Part shown: one piece after another, positions 33,504 to 43,407 of the stretch
Layout: the number at the start of each line of letters is the position of its first letter
Numbering within the stretch: the stretch's first letter is position 1
The notes under the pieces: generated by a model
Databases searched by the model: none
Seen by the model: only the letters and a program-made list of their open reading frames with translations
What the model was told of the DNA's origin: nothing
Origin: Mycobacterium sp. AT1
GTDB taxonomy: Bacteria > Actinomycetota > Actinomycetes > Mycobacteriales > Mycobacteriaceae
NCBI RefSeq assembly: GCF_002043095.1
Contig: NZ_MVOC01000033.1
Span: forward strand, 1-59,142
Reading direction: 5' to 3'
Length of the DNA stretch: 59,142 bases
Translations under genes and position numbers: made by a program

Positions 33504-33629
33504 CCCGGAGTTATATCACCATCAACCAGTTGGTTGGGAAGGCGGGTCTGAGCGCGAGACCGCGGTTGTCGACCCGACGCGCCGACGGTGACGTCAACAA
33601 CCGGAGTGTCGGCGACACGATGGCGACGC

Positions 33630-34475
33630 CTACGGCTTGAGGAGCGCGGCCACCTTGTTCTCCAAGGCGACCGGGTCGTCGGAGAACGGGTCGAGGACGT
33701 CGGCCTTGGGCAACGCCACCTCGGGGTCGGCGAAGTCCCGGTAGGCCTTGTCGCCGGTGAGCTCGTGCAACAGGTAGCCCGTCAGGAGCGCGCGCACGAT
33801 CTTCTGGGTGCCCTTGTCGGCGCCCGGCAGCTTGAGCGCCCTGGCGACGCGGCGGCCTTCGACGAGCCCGCCTGCGGTCACCTTCTTGACCTCGCGCAGG
33901 GTCGCCGGCCTCCATGCCCTGGCCAACTCGACGGCGTTGGAGCGCAGCGACATGGGGTCACCCGGGTCGGCGAGGATCAGGCCAGGGACCCGCAGAGACG
34001 ACGCGGGCTGGGTGGCGGCGGGCTTGGTGACGGTCGGGAACAGGGCGGCGGCAGCCTTGACCCGGCCGGTCATCCCCGCGGCGGCGAAGACGGCCGCCGA
34101 GCCGCCGAAACCGTGGCCGGCGACGCCGAGTTTGGTGGGGTGCACGCTGATCTTGCCGGGGCCCAGCCGCACCCCGGTGATGATGTCCAGCGTCGTACCC
34201 AGGTCGAACGCCAGATTCAGCGCCGAAGGGGCGAAGCTGGTTTCGGTACTCGGGGCGGCGGCGACGATGCCCCACGACGCCAGATGTTCCAGTGTTCCTG
34301 CGTACCGGTCGGCGGCGACCAACCAGTCGTGCCCGAATGCCACGCCGGGCAGGTTCATCCCCTTCTCGGGGGTGTAGACGAGCCCGGGCAGACCGGCAAA
34401 GGCCAGGTCACCGCGCAGTACGCGATGCGGTCCCCGACGGGTCAACGCAGCGAAGAGTTTCTTCGTCTTGGCCAC
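33630..34475 (-). CDS. Alpha/beta-hydrolase-fold protein with altered nucleophile elbow (Rv3438 type)
   Basis: A 281-residue protein of the dienelactone hydrolase/chlorophyllase-like fold. GVAFGHDWL fits an oxyanion strand, ASWGIVAAAP follows, and LGVAGHGFGGSAAVF fits the nucleophile elbow. There GxSxG reads G120-H-G122-F-G124, so the expected Ser is Gly. VPGLILADPGDP gives a likely acid region. It may be a non-catalytic relative. By place next to glmS on the opposite strand it matches M. tuberculosis Rv3438, as recalled. GTG at 34475 is used. Confidence 0.8.
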   Translation of the reverse strand: MAKTKKLFAALTRRGPHRVLRGDLAFAGLPGLVYTPEKGMNLPGVAFGHDWLVAADRYAGTLEHLASWGIVAAAPSTETSFAPSALNLAFDLGTTLDIITGVRLGPGKISVHPTKLGVAGHGFGGSAAVFAAAGMTGRVKAAAALFPTVTKPAATQPASSLRVPGLILADPGDPMSLRSNAVELARAWRPATLREVKKVTAGGLVEGRRVARALKLPGADKGTQKIVRALLTGYLLHELTGDKAYRDFADPEVALPKADVLDPFSDDPVALENKVAALLKP

Positions 34476-34531
34476 CCGATGACCGTAGCTCACACCAGGT
34501 TGGGGCGGCGGCTGCACTACCCTGATAGTCC

Positions 34532-36401
<1,870 letters not shown>

Positions 36402-36457
36402 CGCGGCGCGGACCGTGAGGGCAAACCTGACGAGATGAGCAGAAGGCGCCGCGCCGG

Positions 36458-37048
36458 ATGAGAGATTCGTCGCCGGACGATCCGCGGTTCCGTCGATCCC
36501 GCGACCGCCTGCTGGCTGCGCTCCGGCAGGTCGCGCGGGAAGGAGATCTCACGATCCCCGCCGTCAGCGTTGCGGCCGGGGTTACCCGAGCCACGTTCTA
36601 CAACCACTTCACGAGCCTCGACGAGGCTGCCTGGTACGCGATGCTCGACAGTTTCGACGAACTGCTCAGTGAGGATGCCGCCGCGCGACGTGCAGGTGCG
36701 GACCCCGCTGCCGTCGGCTTGCAGAGTCTGCGCAAGATCGTCGAATTGCTCCGGGTCGACGGAGCGTTGGCCCGTCTAGCCGACAGCTACCCCTCTGGCA
36801 CGGTTCTGCCCGGTTTGGCCGACGTCGTCTTGGCCCAGGTGCGTTGGTTCCGAACCGAATTCGGCGCACCGACGACGTTGGACCCTGCCGCGGAAGAGGT
36901 CTACGTCGCGGCTGGCCTCTATGCCCTGCTGGCGACGGGTGCACGCGGCGACGGCGACCCCGTCGACGTGGCGTTGGTGGCGTATTCGCTGCTTCCCGAA
37001 TGGATGAGGCACCCCGGACGCGAGGGCCCCTCCGCTCAAACTATTTGA
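36458..37048 (+). CDS. TetR-family transcriptional regulator
   Basis: A 196-residue TetR-type repressor. The helix-turn-helix is near the N-terminus, LLAALRQVAREGDLTIPAVSVAAGVTRATFYNHFTSLDEA. The rest is a helical ligand-binding domain. A 22-base palindrome overlaps its stop codon and lies before the VOC gene, a likely operator. The gene lies between glmS and the second glmS 3' end, so it belongs to a small inserted cassette. Confidence 0.87.
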   Translation: MRDSSPDDPRFRRSRDRLLAALRQVAREGDLTIPAVSVAAGVTRATFYNHFTSLDEAAWYAMLDSFDELLSEDAAARRAGADPAAVGLQSLRKIVELLRVDGALARLADSYPSGTVLPGLADVVLAQVRWFRTEFGAPTTLDPAAEEVYVAAGLYALLATGARGDGDPVDVALVAYSLLPEWMRHPGREGPSAQTI

Positions 37049-37062
37049 CAACTGTCTGATAG
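37041..37062. promoter_or_regulatory. Palindromic operator candidate before the VOC gene
   Basis: CTATTTGACA (37041-37050) and TGTCTGATAG (37053-37062) pair at eight of ten positions around a two-base centre. The site includes TTGACA, which could be a -35 box, and covers the TetR stop. Size and symmetry fit a TetR dimer. Confidence 0.5.
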
Positions 37063-37138
37063 ATGGCACGATGGGCCGTGACCGTGGCCAGCGCGGCTTG
37101 CGCCCAATTGTCGGTCACCAACCAGGGAGCTGTGCCCG

Positions 37139-37546
37139 ATGATCGACCACGTCTATCTCTCCGTGAGCGACCCCGAGCGCTCGTTGACGTTCTACCTTGC
37201 CGCTTTGAAGCCCTTGGGGTGGGAAGCATTTGGCAAGTACGACTCAGAAAACGGGCCGGACACCGTTCCCGATCTCTGGGGTCTGAGCAGTCAAGCGGGG
37301 CGCAACAGCATTTGGCTCCGCCAGCGGACGGCCGGCGAGACCGGGATCTACCTCGGCTTGGTCGCCGATGACCCGTCACTGGTGGACGCGGCCTACGCCG
37401 AGGCCCTGCGGGCCGGTGGTCGCGACGACGGCATTCCCGCAGTGCGCCAATACTTCTCCGACGGCTACTACGCGGCGAACGTCGTCGACCTCGACGACAA
37501 TCGACTCGAATTCGTGCACAAGAGCTGGAATCGGAAGCCGGCCTGA
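37139..37546 (+). CDS. VOC-superfamily (glyoxalase/dioxygenase-like) protein
   Basis: A 135-residue vicinal-oxygen-chelate protein: MIDHVYLSVSDPERSLTFYLAALKPLGWE at the start and YYAANVVDLDDNRLEFVHKSW at the end give the paired beta-alpha-beta modules, with His4 and the late Glu as likely metal ligands. Members include glyoxalase I, extradiol dioxygenases and fosfomycin resistance proteins; the substrate here is unknown. GGGAG stands nine bases before the ATG. It is probably under control of the upstream TetR protein. Confidence 0.87.
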   Translation: MIDHVYLSVSDPERSLTFYLAALKPLGWEAFGKYDSENGPDTVPDLWGLSSQAGRNSIWLRQRTAGETGIYLGLVADDPSLVDAAYAEALRAGGRDDGIPAVRQYFSDGYYAANVVDLDDNRLEFVHKSWNRKPA

Positions 37547-37564
37547 GCGAGCCTGCCTCGCATC

Positions 37565-37606
37565 GTCGACGAGCCGCGCAACCTGGCCAAGTCGGTCACC
37601 GTCGAG
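37565..37606 (+). repeat. Second, diverged copy of the glmS 3' end
   Basis: These 42 bases match glmS 36356-36397 at 36 of 42 positions and read VDEPRNLAKSVTVE in frame. Five of the six differences are silent third-position changes, as between glmS genes of different species rather than random decay. The copy lacks the stop, reading CGG where glmS has TAG. The segment between the copies holds the TetR and VOC genes. Confidence 0.85.
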
Positions 37607-37636
37607 CGGACCGACGCATTCTGGTAAGCCTGCATG

Positions 37637-38383
37637 ATGACCAGTGAAACGCGCACAGCCATCGTCACCGGCGCCTACGGGGGTATCGGACGAGCCATCA
37701 CCGAGGTGCTCCTCGAGGAGGGCTTCGCGGTGACGATGGTCGGTCGCGATCCCGAGAGGTTGCGGACCGCCGCCGATCTTCTGGCGCCAGCCGACGGTGC
37801 CGAATTGCGTTGGATCGCGGGGTCACTCGCAGACGAGGAATTCCTCGACGAGGTGGCCGCGTCGCACGGCGAGTCCCACGGCTCCCTGGACCTGCTGGTG
37901 AACAACGCGGGCGTGGCGGGCACCAAGGCAGTCGGCGAACTCACCGCGGACTTCGTCGACGAGCAGTTCGCCGTCAACACCCGGGCGGTCATCCTGCTGA
38001 CCGCTAAGTGTCTTCCCTTGCTGCGCAACGCGGTTGGCGAACGCGGTTCAGCGCAGGTGGTCAACACCGCATCCAACGCTGGCAAGCGCGGTGAGGCGAT
38101 GTTGTCGTCGTACTCCGCGTCCAAGGCCGCGGTGGTGGGGTTCACCGAGGCCCTGCACGACGAACTCGCCGGCGAGGGCATCAAGGCCACCGCGATCTGC
38201 CCGGGCCTCACCGACACCCCGATGGCCGACGACTATCGCGAGGGCGGCGCGGTGGAGATGATCACCCCGCGCGACGTGGCCGAGACCGTGCGCCTGACCA
38301 CCCGGCTGTCGCGGGCCTGCGTCATCCCCGAGATCGTGCTGTTGCGGCCGACGGAGTGGGTCGCGGCCTCCGAATTGCGTTGA
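37637..38383 (+). CDS. Short-chain dehydrogenase/reductase
   Basis: A classical SDR of about 248 residues: AIVTGAYGGIGRAITEVLLEEG (nucleotide site), LLVNNAGVAG, the catalytic pair in SSYSASKAAVVGFTEALHDEL, and ICPGLTDTPMADDY. NAD(P)-dependent oxidation or reduction of an unknown alcohol or ketone. ATG at 37634 or 37637 can start it. It follows the glmS-end remnant by 30 bases and converges with the hydrolase gene. Confidence 0.88.
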   Translation: MTSETRTAIVTGAYGGIGRAITEVLLEEGFAVTMVGRDPERLRTAADLLAPADGAELRWIAGSLADEEFLDEVAASHGESHGSLDLLVNNAGVAGTKAVGELTADFVDEQFAVNTRAVILLTAKCLPLLRNAVGERGSAQVVNTASNAGKRGEAMLSSYSASKAAVVGFTEALHDELAGEGIKATAICPGLTDTPMADDYREGGAVEMITPRDVAETVRLTTRLSRACVIPEIVLLRPTEWVAASELR

Positions 38384-38396
38384 CGCGCAACCGTCG

Positions 38397-39278
38397 TCAG
38401 CCGAGGTGCTGCGCCAGGAACGGGCGGATCAGCGCTACGACGGCGTCGAGCTTGCTCTCCAGCAGGAAGTGGCCGCCGTCGAGGAGATTGATCTCGGCGG
38501 CGGGCAGGTCGCGACCGAAGGCCAATGCGCCGTCGGGGCCGAAGATCTGGTCGTTGCGGCCCCACACTGCCAGCAGCGGCACGTTCGAGGTGCGGAAGTA
38601 TTCGTGCACGCGCGGATACAGCTCGACGTTGGTGGCATAGTCGGCGAACAGCGCCAGCTGCACCTCGACGGCCTCGTCGGTGTCGGCGACGGCGGCGTGC
38701 GCGTTGACCCAGACGTCGGGGTCGACGACGCTCGGGTCCGAAACACCGTGCGTGTATTGCCATTTCAGCCCATCGGCGCTGATGAGGTCGCGAAGGGGCT
38801 TGGCGTTGGCCTCGGAACGGTCCCGGCCGTAGACGAACAACGGTTCCATCGCGTCGCCGACGAAGCCCTCGACGTAGGCGTTGCCATTCTGCGTGACGAT
38901 CGCGGCGATGCGCTCGGGGTGCCGCAGTGCGAGCCGCCACCCGACGGGTGCGCCGTAGTCCTGGACGTACAGCGCGTAGCGCGTCAGCCCAAGGTGGTCG
39001 AGCAGGGCGTCGACGTGATCGGCCAGTGAGTCGAAGGTGTAGTCGAACTCGCCGACGGGCGGCCGCTCGGAGTGGCCGAACCCGGGGTAGTCCGGGGCGA
39101 TGACGTGGTAGCTGTCGGCAAGGGCAGGAATGAGGTTGCGGTACATGTGAGAACTGGCCGGGGTGCCGTGCAGCAGGACGACGGTGGGCGCGTCCGTTCG
39201 TCCCGACTCGCGGTAGAAGATCTGGCGGCCGGCGATCTCGGCGTAGCGGTGGTGCGTGCGGTGATCCAGCTGAGTCAT
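38397..39278 (-). CDS. Alpha/beta hydrolase, haloalkane dehalogenase/epoxide hydrolase-like
   Basis: A 293-residue hydrolase. VVLLHGTPASSHMYRNLIPAL holds the oxyanion HG motif. The nucleophile elbow LYVQDYGAPVGWRLAL uses Asp, as in haloalkane dehalogenases and epoxide hydrolases. The late VPLLAVWGRNDQIFGP and LDGGHFLLESK hold the acid and base. ATG at 39278 follows AAAGGGG. It is divergent from the CGNR regulator, with repeated GGTTAG/CTAACC half-sites between them, so that protein probably controls it. Confidence 0.9.
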   Translation of the reverse strand: MTQLDHRTHHRYAEIAGRQIFYRESGRTDAPTVVLLHGTPASSHMYRNLIPALADSYHVIAPDYPGFGHSERPPVGEFDYTFDSLADHVDALLDHLGLTRYALYVQDYGAPVGWRLALRHPERIAAIVTQNGNAYVEGFVGDAMEPLFVYGRDRSEANAKPLRDLISADGLKWQYTHGVSDPSVVDPDVWVNAHAAVADTDEAVEVQLALFADYATNVELYPRVHEYFRTSNVPLLAVWGRNDQIFGPDGALAFGRDLPAAEINLLDGGHFLLESKLDAVVALIRPFLAQHLG

Positions 39279-39280
39279 GT

Positions 39281-39360
39281 CTAACCCCTTTGAAATGTTT
39301 TGGTGGTTAGCAGTGAACGCGCTGGTATCTAACCTGTCAAGTGGTCTATGGTGGTTAGCA
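39281..39360. promoter_or_regulatory. Repeated GGTTAG/CTAACC half-sites between the hydrolase and CGNR genes
   Basis: CTAACC occurs at 39281 and 39329, and GGTTAG at 39305 and 39353. The 12-mer TGGTGGTTAGCA is perfectly repeated at 39301-39312 and 39349-39360. Facing half-sites give two potential inverted sites on either side of the divergent starts, a layout typical of an autoregulating repressor and its target. Confidence 0.55.
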
Positions 39361-39833
39361 TGCAACGTGACTGGTCGGAGGCGCTTCTCGACCTGCTGAA
39401 CACCACGCCCGTCGTCGACGGGACGCCCACCGAGGCGCTCGACGGGACGTGGCTGCGCGCCAACGGAGCGGCCGGGCAGCGGGTCCACGACGCCCGGGGG
39501 CTGCGCGACGACCTGCAGCGGGTGGTGCGCGGTGAGGTCCCCGGCGACGTCCTGGACGCCTATTTGCGCGGCGTCACCCAAACGCCCCAGATCGTCGGCG
39601 ACGCCGTCGCGTGGCGCCTCGACGCCGACTGGTCGGCGCGGATGGTGCTCGCCTGGGGTGATTTGCAGTCCACCATGCCGGGCCGGCTCCGGCCGTGCGC
39701 GAACGGCGAATGTCACCTGTTCCTGCTCGACCGCAGCCGCGGAGGCACCGGTCGGTGGTGCTCGATGAGTGGCTGCGGCAACCGGATGAAGGCCCGCAGG
39801 CATTACGGGCGGACGGCGGGCGCGGCGACGTAG
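39348..39833 (+). CDS. CGNR zinc-finger protein (putative regulator)
   Basis: A 157-161-residue protein with an N-terminal ABATE-like helical domain and a C-terminal zinc finger: RPCANGECHLFLLDRS, then WCSMSGCGNRMKARRHY, giving four Cys and the CGNR tetrad. Such proteins are stress-related DNA-binding regulators in actinobacteria. ATG at 39348 or 39360 may start it; no strong ribosome site is seen, so the mRNA may be leaderless. It lies divergent from the dehalogenase-like hydrolase. Confidence 0.85.
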   Translation: MVVSMQRDWSEALLDLLNTTPVVDGTPTEALDGTWLRANGAAGQRVHDARGLRDDLQRVVRGEVPGDVLDAYLRGVTQTPQIVGDAVAWRLDADWSARMVLAWGDLQSTMPGRLRPCANGECHLFLLDRSRGGTGRWCSMSGCGNRMKARRHYGRTAGAAT

Positions 39834-39868
39834 CCCTTTACGGGGCCGCCGGGCGGCGTACCCTTCCT

Positions 39869-39887
39869 CGAAGTAAGGGTTACCTAA
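39869..39887 (+). promoter_or_regulatory. IdeR-like iron box candidate
   Basis: The 19 bases match the mycobacterial IdeR consensus (TTAGGTTAGGCTAACCTAA) at 13 positions by my count, with the right half GTTACCTAA strongest. AAGT and ACTT flank it symmetrically. It ends 17 bases before the methyltransferase ATG. The second gene of the unit is a siderophore-interacting protein, so iron control makes sense. Confidence 0.5.
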
Positions 39888-39903
39888 CTTTGGAGGCGAT
39901 GGC

Positions 39904-40581
39904 ATGGACACCCTCGATTCGGCGCCGGTGGCCGGCGTACTCACGCGACTGTTCGACGAGGCCGCGACCGCCGACGGCGCGTTGATGGCACAGATCGCCG
40001 ACGAATGGGGTGACGTCGATCCCGTGGCCGAGATCCTGGCCAGGGAGGCGGCCGACTATCGGGGCCTCTACCGCGGATTCGCCGACAACTACCTGAACGT
40101 GTCCGCCGAGTTCGGGCAATTCCTCTACGTCTGCGTGCGAGCCCGGCAGGCGACGAACGTCGTGGAGTTCGGCACGTCCTTCGGCGTTTCGACGATTCAC
40201 CTCGCGGCGGCGCTGCGCGACAACGGGGGCGGCCACCTGGTCGGCACCGAGCTCGAGTCGACAAAGGCGCAGCGCGCCAACGAGAACCTGGCGGCAGCGG
40301 GACTGGCCGACATCGTCGACGTCCGGGTCGGAGACGCCCTGGAGACGCTGCGCGGCGACCTCGGGGACGTGGACCTGGTGCTGCTCGACGGGGCGTTCAG
40401 CCTCTATCTGCCGGTACTTCAACTCCTCGAACCCCGACTGCGCCCCGGCGCGCTCTTGCTCGGCGAGAACGCCTCTGGCGACTACCTGAGCTACGTCCGC
40501 GATCCTGTCAACGGCTACCGTTCGGTCCCGTTGCCATTCGAGCCGGGGCGCGGCAACGAACTGTCCGTGCGGACGGCGTAG
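39904..40581 (+). CDS. SAM-dependent O-methyltransferase
   Basis: A class I methyltransferase of 225 residues. Motif I is VVEFGTSFGVSTIHLAAAL, the acidic loop is LVGTELES, and DVDLVLLDGAFSLYLPVLQLLEPRLRPGALLLGEN carries motif III and the LLDG pattern of catechol-type O-methyltransferases. GGAGG stands seven bases before the ATG. It shares a promoter with the siderophore-interacting protein five bases downstream, which suggests a substrate linked to iron, perhaps a catechol, though that is inference. Confidence 0.87.
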   Translation: MDTLDSAPVAGVLTRLFDEAATADGALMAQIADEWGDVDPVAEILAREAADYRGLYRGFADNYLNVSAEFGQFLYVCVRARQATNVVEFGTSFGVSTIHLAAALRDNGGGHLVGTELESTKAQRANENLAAAGLADIVDVRVGDALETLRGDLGDVDLVLLDGAFSLYLPVLQLLEPRLRPGALLLGENASGDYLSYVRDPVNGYRSVPLPFEPGRGNELSVRTA

Positions 40582-40585
40582 TTCA

Positions 40586-41341
40586 ATGGCCACCCTCGTC
40601 GGCGCCACCCCACTGCTCAACGCGGTGCGTGACGCGCTGTTCCTGTCGGGCACCGTTACCGTCGTCGACCAACCCACTCCCACCATGCGCCGCATTCAAC
40701 TGCGCGGGCACCGGCTGAAAGGGTTGACCTGGACGCCGGGTCAGCACATTCGGTTGCAGGTGGCCGGGTTTCGCGAATCGGTGGTGCGACTCCGCCCGCG
40801 GGACACGCTGCGGACCTATTCGATTTACCAGGCCGACCCCGACGCGGGCACGCTCGACGTCGTCATGTTCGACCACGGTCAAGCTGCGACACCGGCCAAG
40901 CGTTGGGCTGCAACCGTTTCCGTCGGTGACGAGGTGAACTTCACTCGCCCGCAGGGCAACCTGGTGGTGCGCCAAGACGCGCCGTATCACCTCTTCGCCG
41001 GGGAGGAGACGGCATCGGTTGCGTTTGCCGCGATGCTGCGATCGCTGCCCGCCGAGGCCGACGTTCACGGCGTGGTCGAGGGCGAGCCGGACGCCACCCC
41101 GCTACCCCTAGCCCACCGCCTGACGCACGTCCAGCGCGCTGGTTCGGCGGCAGACTCAGCGGTGCTGGCTGACGCGCTGCGCGCGCTCGACCTGCCCGAC
41201 CAGCCCGGCGTGGCGTACCTGGCCGGCGAGGCCCGCACCATCCAGCGCCTCCGCCGGATCCTGACCGACGAGCGTGGCTGGGATCGCCGCCAGATCGTCA
41301 CCAAGCCCTTCTGGACCCCCGGCCGCACCGGCATGGACTAG
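40586..41341 (+). CDS. Siderophore-interacting protein (ferric-siderophore reductase, ViuB-like)
   Basis: A 251-residue FAD/NAD(P)H reductase of the ViuB/SIP family that frees iron from siderophores. RIQLRGHRLKGLTWTPGQHIRLQV and TLRTYSIYQADP (flavin RxYS motif) mark the barrel domain, and HLFAGEETASVAFAAMLRSLP and AYLAGEARTIQRLRRIL the nicotinamide part. It follows the methyltransferase closely and lies behind the IdeR-like box. The C-terminus RQIVTKPFWTPGRTGMD is family-like. Confidence 0.9.
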   Translation: MATLVGATPLLNAVRDALFLSGTVTVVDQPTPTMRRIQLRGHRLKGLTWTPGQHIRLQVAGFRESVVRLRPRDTLRTYSIYQADPDAGTLDVVMFDHGQAATPAKRWAATVSVGDEVNFTRPQGNLVVRQDAPYHLFAGEETASVAFAAMLRSLPAEADVHGVVEGEPDATPLPLAHRLTHVQRAGSAADSAVLADALRALDLPDQPGVAYLAGEARTIQRLRRILTDERGWDRRQIVTKPFWTPGRTGMD

Positions 41342-41457
41342 GAACGCCGCGGCGCGCCCACTCCTTTCTGAATCTGACGACGCGCCACGCCGCTCAACCG
41401 TCGCCATTTGCACAATCGCCGCGGTCGCACGCAGCATCACGACGTAACGTCGGCCGG

Positions 41458-41616
41458 GTGCGCCACTACTACACCGGTGTACTCATGCGCCAGGCCACCT
41501 TCGGCCGGGGGATCTGCGCGGTCATCGGTTCCGGCGAAAACGGCCGCGATGCCCTCTGGGTGGCAACGTTCCGCCGCCGAAACGGCGTGCGCGCGTCCGC
41601 GATCGTGCTCAACTGA
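41458..41616 (+). pseudogene. nnrE: Shrunken duplicate of the nnr 5' end
   Basis: These 159 bases read VRHYYTGVLMRQATFGRG, then ICAVIGSGENGRDALWVATF and VRASAIVLN before TGA. They match residues 1-6, 26-34 and 53-89 of the intact nnr at 51095, and the match also covers about 17 bases before the start codon. Two blocks of codons are missing, both in frame. The copy lies at the left border of the amine-catabolic block, whose right border is intact nnr. The rest of 41342-41815 shows nothing I can name. Confidence 0.88.
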
Positions 41617-41815
41617 TCGTGTGTGTTCGCCGTCGTGGGCTCCATGCTTCCTCGCGGAACGACTGCACATGTAGATCGCGCTCAGCGCACTCGGATCCGC
41701 AGCCGACGCCGGCCGTCACTGCAGCGGAACATGGCCATCACATGGCACTGTGCTCGTAATTGGCTATCCTGATGCCTACGCGCCGCCCGACCGGGACCCG
41801 CTCGAAGGGGTGTCC

Positions 41816-42802
41816 ATGCTTGAAGAGATACCGCCGGACGCGCATGAGTTAAGCCACGACGCCGCCCCGGAGGCGTGGTCCTCGCAAATACAGACTCAGA
41901 ACATCGGGTCCTGGTCGGATGCCTTGGTGGAGACGTACGGGGCGGTCGATGTGGAGCCAGTGGCCAATAGTGCGTTCTCCGCGTCGTTGGAGCGGCGTGA
42001 CTTCGACCGGTTGAAGACGGTCAGCCTGCATGGGACGCCACAGATGTTCAGCCGCACTCGACCGTTGATCAACAGCGACCCGGCCGACGAGATGATCCTG
42101 AGCATGGTCGCGACGGGTTCGGGCATGGTCGTCCAGGATGGGCGCACCGCGTTGCTGGGCCCGGGCGAGTTCACGCTCCTGGAGAGCGCTCGACCCTACT
42201 CGATGGTGATGCATGAACCGACGCGTCTGATCGATCTCATGTGGCCACGCGAGTTGATCGCCCTGAACGAGGCTGAGTCACACGAGGTGACTGCACGGAC
42301 TTTCGGCGCGGATGCTCCGATGGGGAGGTTGCTCTCACCGATGCTGATGGAGCTCTACCGCGTGGATGGCGGACTCTCGAGATCCGGTGCCGTGCGGCTC
42401 TCCAAGAGCATCGCAGACCTCCTCGTCACGGCCGCGCTCGAATTGACCCAACCGAATCTGCCGGAGCTCGGATCGCGACATCGATACGACGAGATCGTGC
42501 GCTTCATCGAACACAACCTCGATGACCCGACGCTGTCCGTCGAGTCGATCGCCGAAGAGTTCTACTTCTCCCCGCGGACGGTGCATAGGGTGTTCGCGCG
42601 TCACGGGACCACCGTGGCCGCAGTGGTGAGGGATATGCGACTGGACGCGTGTCGGCAAATGATGCTGTCGACGAAGTTTCGCAACAGGTCAATCAGCTTC
42701 ATCGCAAGCCAATTCGGCTACTCCAGCCTGCAGGTATTCAGTCGTGCGTTCGCAGCCCGCTACGGCAGTCCGCCGAAGGTCTACCGGGCGCTTCACCAGT
42801 AG
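41816..42802 (+). CDS. AraC-family regulator (FeaR-like)
   Basis: A 328-residue activator-type protein. The N-terminal part resembles the AraC-binding-like domain of FeaR (DRLKTVSLHGTPQMFSRTRPLINSDPADEMILSMV, GPGEFTLLESARPYSM). The C-terminal 100 residues hold two helix-turn-helix units (LSVESIAEEFYFSPRTVHRVFARHG and SISFIASQFGYSSLQVFSRAFAARYG). ATG at 41816 is preferred for its AAGGGG site; GTG at 41750 extends the frame. FeaR controls amine oxidase and aldehyde dehydrogenase genes in E. coli, and both enzymes lie downstream here, so it is the likely regulator of this block. Confidence 0.88.
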   Translation: MLEEIPPDAHELSHDAAPEAWSSQIQTQNIGSWSDALVETYGAVDVEPVANSAFSASLERRDFDRLKTVSLHGTPQMFSRTRPLINSDPADEMILSMVATGSGMVVQDGRTALLGPGEFTLLESARPYSMVMHEPTRLIDLMWPRELIALNEAESHEVTARTFGADAPMGRLLSPMLMELYRVDGGLSRSGAVRLSKSIADLLVTAALELTQPNLPELGSRHRYDEIVRFIEHNLDDPTLSVESIAEEFYFSPRTVHRVFARHGTTVAAVVRDMRLDACRQMMLSTKFRNRSISFIASQFGYSSLQVFSRAFAARYGSPPKVYRALHQ

Positions 42803-43011
42803 CGTCCCCAGCCGCCGCGGTCTGATCCCGCACGCATGGCACGAATTGCAAAGATCGATGTCGCTCATCGTCAAGTTGGTCTCTCTCACCCTGCTTACGC
42901 TGCTCTGACGATGCCAGCCCCGATCACGTCGGCTCGCGTCACCAATATCCGGCATCGCAACGCACGGTAGCCCTGCGGGCGTTCCGGCACGGTTCGGGAG
43001 AGGCAATGATC

Positions 43012-43393
43012 ATGAGCGGCAATAAGATTGCGCGTCCGCCCGGGCACAACCCTCATTCGACGTCGACGTCCACCTCGACCGCAATGGCCCCTGCACCGGA
43101 GTACTGGCCAGCTGAACCGCTTCAGCAGGTGGGCCCGGAGTGGAAGGGATTGTGGGCCAACCTGATCAATCCCGCGACGTCATGGACGAGTCCGGCGCGC
43201 CGGAGATCTCGTCCGCGTGCCGGGCGGACTCACCGGCAGGTATTGGGCGCCGGAGTACGCCCGGATGATCTCGATGTACGGACCGAATCCAGATGGCCTG
43301 GAGATCGAGGGCATCAGGTATTGGGACGTAGACCATGAAGAACCGTGGGCCGATTCAAGCCGCGGCGTGCTGACTTTTCCATCGCTCGTCTGA
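43012..43393 (+). pseudogene. Possible frameshifted small gene of unknown kind
   Basis: A frame opening at 43006/43012 reads APEYWPAEPLQQVGPEWKGLWANLINP with protein-like composition, then turns Arg/Ser-rich after about 43180. A second frame takes over with DLVRVPGGLTGRYWAPEYARMISMYGPNPDG and ends at TGA 43391-43393. The two halves together look like one protein broken by a frameshift near 43190-43200. I do not recognise the family. It directly precedes the monooxygenase and could be a lost small subunit or partner. Sequencing error is an alternative explanation. Confidence 0.35.
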
Positions 43394-43407
43394 GAGAGGT
43401 AATCCCC

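Noticed and set aside
41408..41674. 88-codon frame over the nnr fragment
   Set aside because: Another frame of the same DNA reads as nnr residues, so this one is a shadow.
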